This document shows, piece after piece, positions 39,715-40,623 of a stretch of DNA of 40,623 nt. The notes under the pieces were generated by a model. That model was not told the DNA's origin. It worked only from the letters and a program-made list of their open reading frames with translations, and made no database searches. The position numbers were made by a program, and so were the translations under genes. How positions within the stretch are numbered: position 1 is the first letter of the stretch; each line of letters opens with the position of its first letter. This DNA comes from Alphaproteobacteria bacterium (GTDB taxonomy: Bacteria > Pseudomonadota > Alphaproteobacteria > Rhodobacterales > Rhodobacteraceae): positions 1-40,623 of the forward strand of contig JAUIDM010000002.1 of assembly GCA_030428915.1 (NCBI GenBank), in the 5' to 3' direction.

Positions 39715-40623
39715 CGCGCGCCTCCCATGACGCAGGCAGGGTGACAGTCACGCGCGTTACGCCATTTTCTTGCGCATGGCAGACAGCGCCACCCATTGTT
39801 TTCGCGAGGTCGCGGACCAGCCGCAGCCCGACGCCGCCACCGGGCAAGAGCGGACCATCCCCGAGCAAGCGATCCAACGCGGCCTGCGGCATGGACGCGC
39901 CCGTGTTCGTGATCTGAAGGCTGAGGTTGCCGTCCGTTGTACGGGCCATCAGGCCAACGCAGCCGTTTTGGCCTGCCGCCGAGCAGGCGTTCAGCAGCAG
40001 GTTGAGCGCAATCTGCCGCACAGGCCCGGCGGTCAGGCTGCACCCTGTGACTGCTGCCGGATCGACAGACCACCCCAGATCCAATGCCAGTCGCGAGACC
40101 TCGGATTGGATCAACAGCTTGATGTCCTCGAAGTCATCGGATGTCAGCGCGCGGGTCTCGGGGTCCATGCGGTTCTGGTCAAGGGTTGCTCGGGTCACAT
40201 CACGCAAATGGCGCAGGCCCCTGTCGAGCAGATCTGCCGACTGACGCACCACCTCGGGACGATCAGGATAGCTGCGTATCGTATCTGTCGCGTTCAGTAG
40301 CCCGCCGAGTGGGTTGTTGATCTCATGCGCCAGTGACGAGGACAGACGGCCAAGGGCAACGAACCGTTCCCGTTCCGCCAACCGCCGCTCGGCTTCGGCC
40401 TTGGCGGCTACGGCGCCGACCATCGAGTTGTAGGTACGTGCCAGCCGTGCCAGTTCGCCATCGCCGCGCGGGATGTCCGCGGCCGGGATAGGATGCGGCT
40501 CTCCCTTCGTCTCGGTCATCTGGCGTGCCAGCGTCGTGACCGGCTTCAGCATCCTTCGTATCGCCAAAAACCCCGCCATCGACAGAAAGCCGATGGCAAC
40601 CGCATTGCCCATGATCAAATAGA
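39701..40623 (-). CDS. aioS: Sensor histidine kinase AioS, C-terminal part (5' end outside window)
   Basis: The frame stays open to the window edge; about 305 residues are seen. A membrane helix (VAIGFLSMAGFLAI) leads into a HAMP linker, a coiled coil (KAEAERRLAERERF) and the dimerisation domain with the phospho-accepting His in SSLAHEINNPLGG. The ATPase domain has an N box NLLLNACSAA and G box PGGGVGLRLVRDLAKTMGG. The sensor region, and the arsenite-binding protein AioX usually encoded next to aioS, would be beyond the edge. Identified by its position beside aioR and aioBA. Confidence 0.88.
   Translation of the reverse strand, partial: YLIMGNAVAIGFLSMAGFLAIRRMLKPVTTLARQMTETKGEPHPIPAADIPRGDGELARLARTYNSMVGAVAAKAEAERRLAERERFVALGRLSSSLAHEINNPLGGLLNATDTIRSYPDRPEVVRQSADLLDRGLRHLRDVTRATLDQNRMDPETRALTSDDFEDIKLLIQSEVSRLALDLGWSVDPAAVTGCSLTAGPVRQIALNLLLNACSAAGQNGCVGLMARTTDGNLSLQITNTGASMPQAALDRLLGDGPLLPGGGVGLRLVRDLAKTMGGAVCHAQENGVTRVTVTLPASWEARDAKG

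Noticed and set aside
1-40623. CRISPR arrays, tRNA or rRNA genes, insertion sequences
   Set aside because: Looked for regular spaced repeats, clover-leaf-like ends with CCA, and transposase motifs or terminal repeats; none found.

Overview
The window looks like a piece of a conjugative plasmid or integrative conjugative element from an alphaproteobacterium, most likely Rhodobacteraceae. The evidence is high GC, tightly overlapping operons (many ATGA stop/start junctions), a VirB-type secretion cluster of the Rhodobacterales kind, TRAP transport and a proteobacterial arsenite oxidase. No tRNA, rRNA, CRISPR array or transposase is visible. A replication module cannot be assigned with confidence.

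Layout. (1) 1-1344, plus strand: the 3' part of the coupling protein VirD4, cut by the window edge. (2) 1466-8459: a catabolic module. SIS deglycase, ornithine-cyclodeaminase-like enzyme and LacI regulator lie on the minus strand; divergently, PfkB kinase and TRAP transporter DctP-DctQ-DctM lie on the plus strand. The kinase and deglycase resemble FrlD and FrlB, so the module probably imports and breaks down an Amadori compound (fructosyl-amino acid or opine-like). (3) 8919-20326, minus strand: one long VirB operon, read as small protein, VirB1, VirB2, VirB3, VirB4, lipoprotein, a VirB5-like protein with an embedded lytic transglycosylase, VirB5, VirB8, VirB9, VirB10, VirB11, small exported protein, VirB6. 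(4) 20521-26756: accessory genes, namely a small exported protein, a DUF4236/TPR protein, an HTH plus ComEC-like metallo-beta-lactamase protein, a rhomboid protease, an exported protein and a winged-helix protein. A promoter-like element recurs upstream of the virB operon and of the exported and winged-helix genes. (5) 26826-33390, plus strand: two ArsR-controlled metal/metalloid modules (ArsR, ArsP-type permease, thioredoxin-like, MBL, OsmC-like, CDF; then ArsR, permease, MFS). (6) 33403-40623, minus strand: the arsenite oxidation locus aioS-aioR-aioB-aioA-moeA-nitroreductase, with aioS cut by the window edge.

Together this is a transferable element whose secretion system is flanked by two cargo blocks, one for a carbon/nitrogen source and one for arsenic: respiratory or detoxifying oxidation of arsenite plus efflux. 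The most unusual points are an AioR whose AAA+ domain has lost the GAFTGA loop and the Walker B acids although a textbook-looking operator lies upstream of aioB; a VirB5/lytic transglycosylase chimera; an Amadori pathway paired with a TRAP transporter; a stand-alone HTH-ComEC-like nuclease candidate; and shared promoter and palindrome elements in the plasmid backbone.
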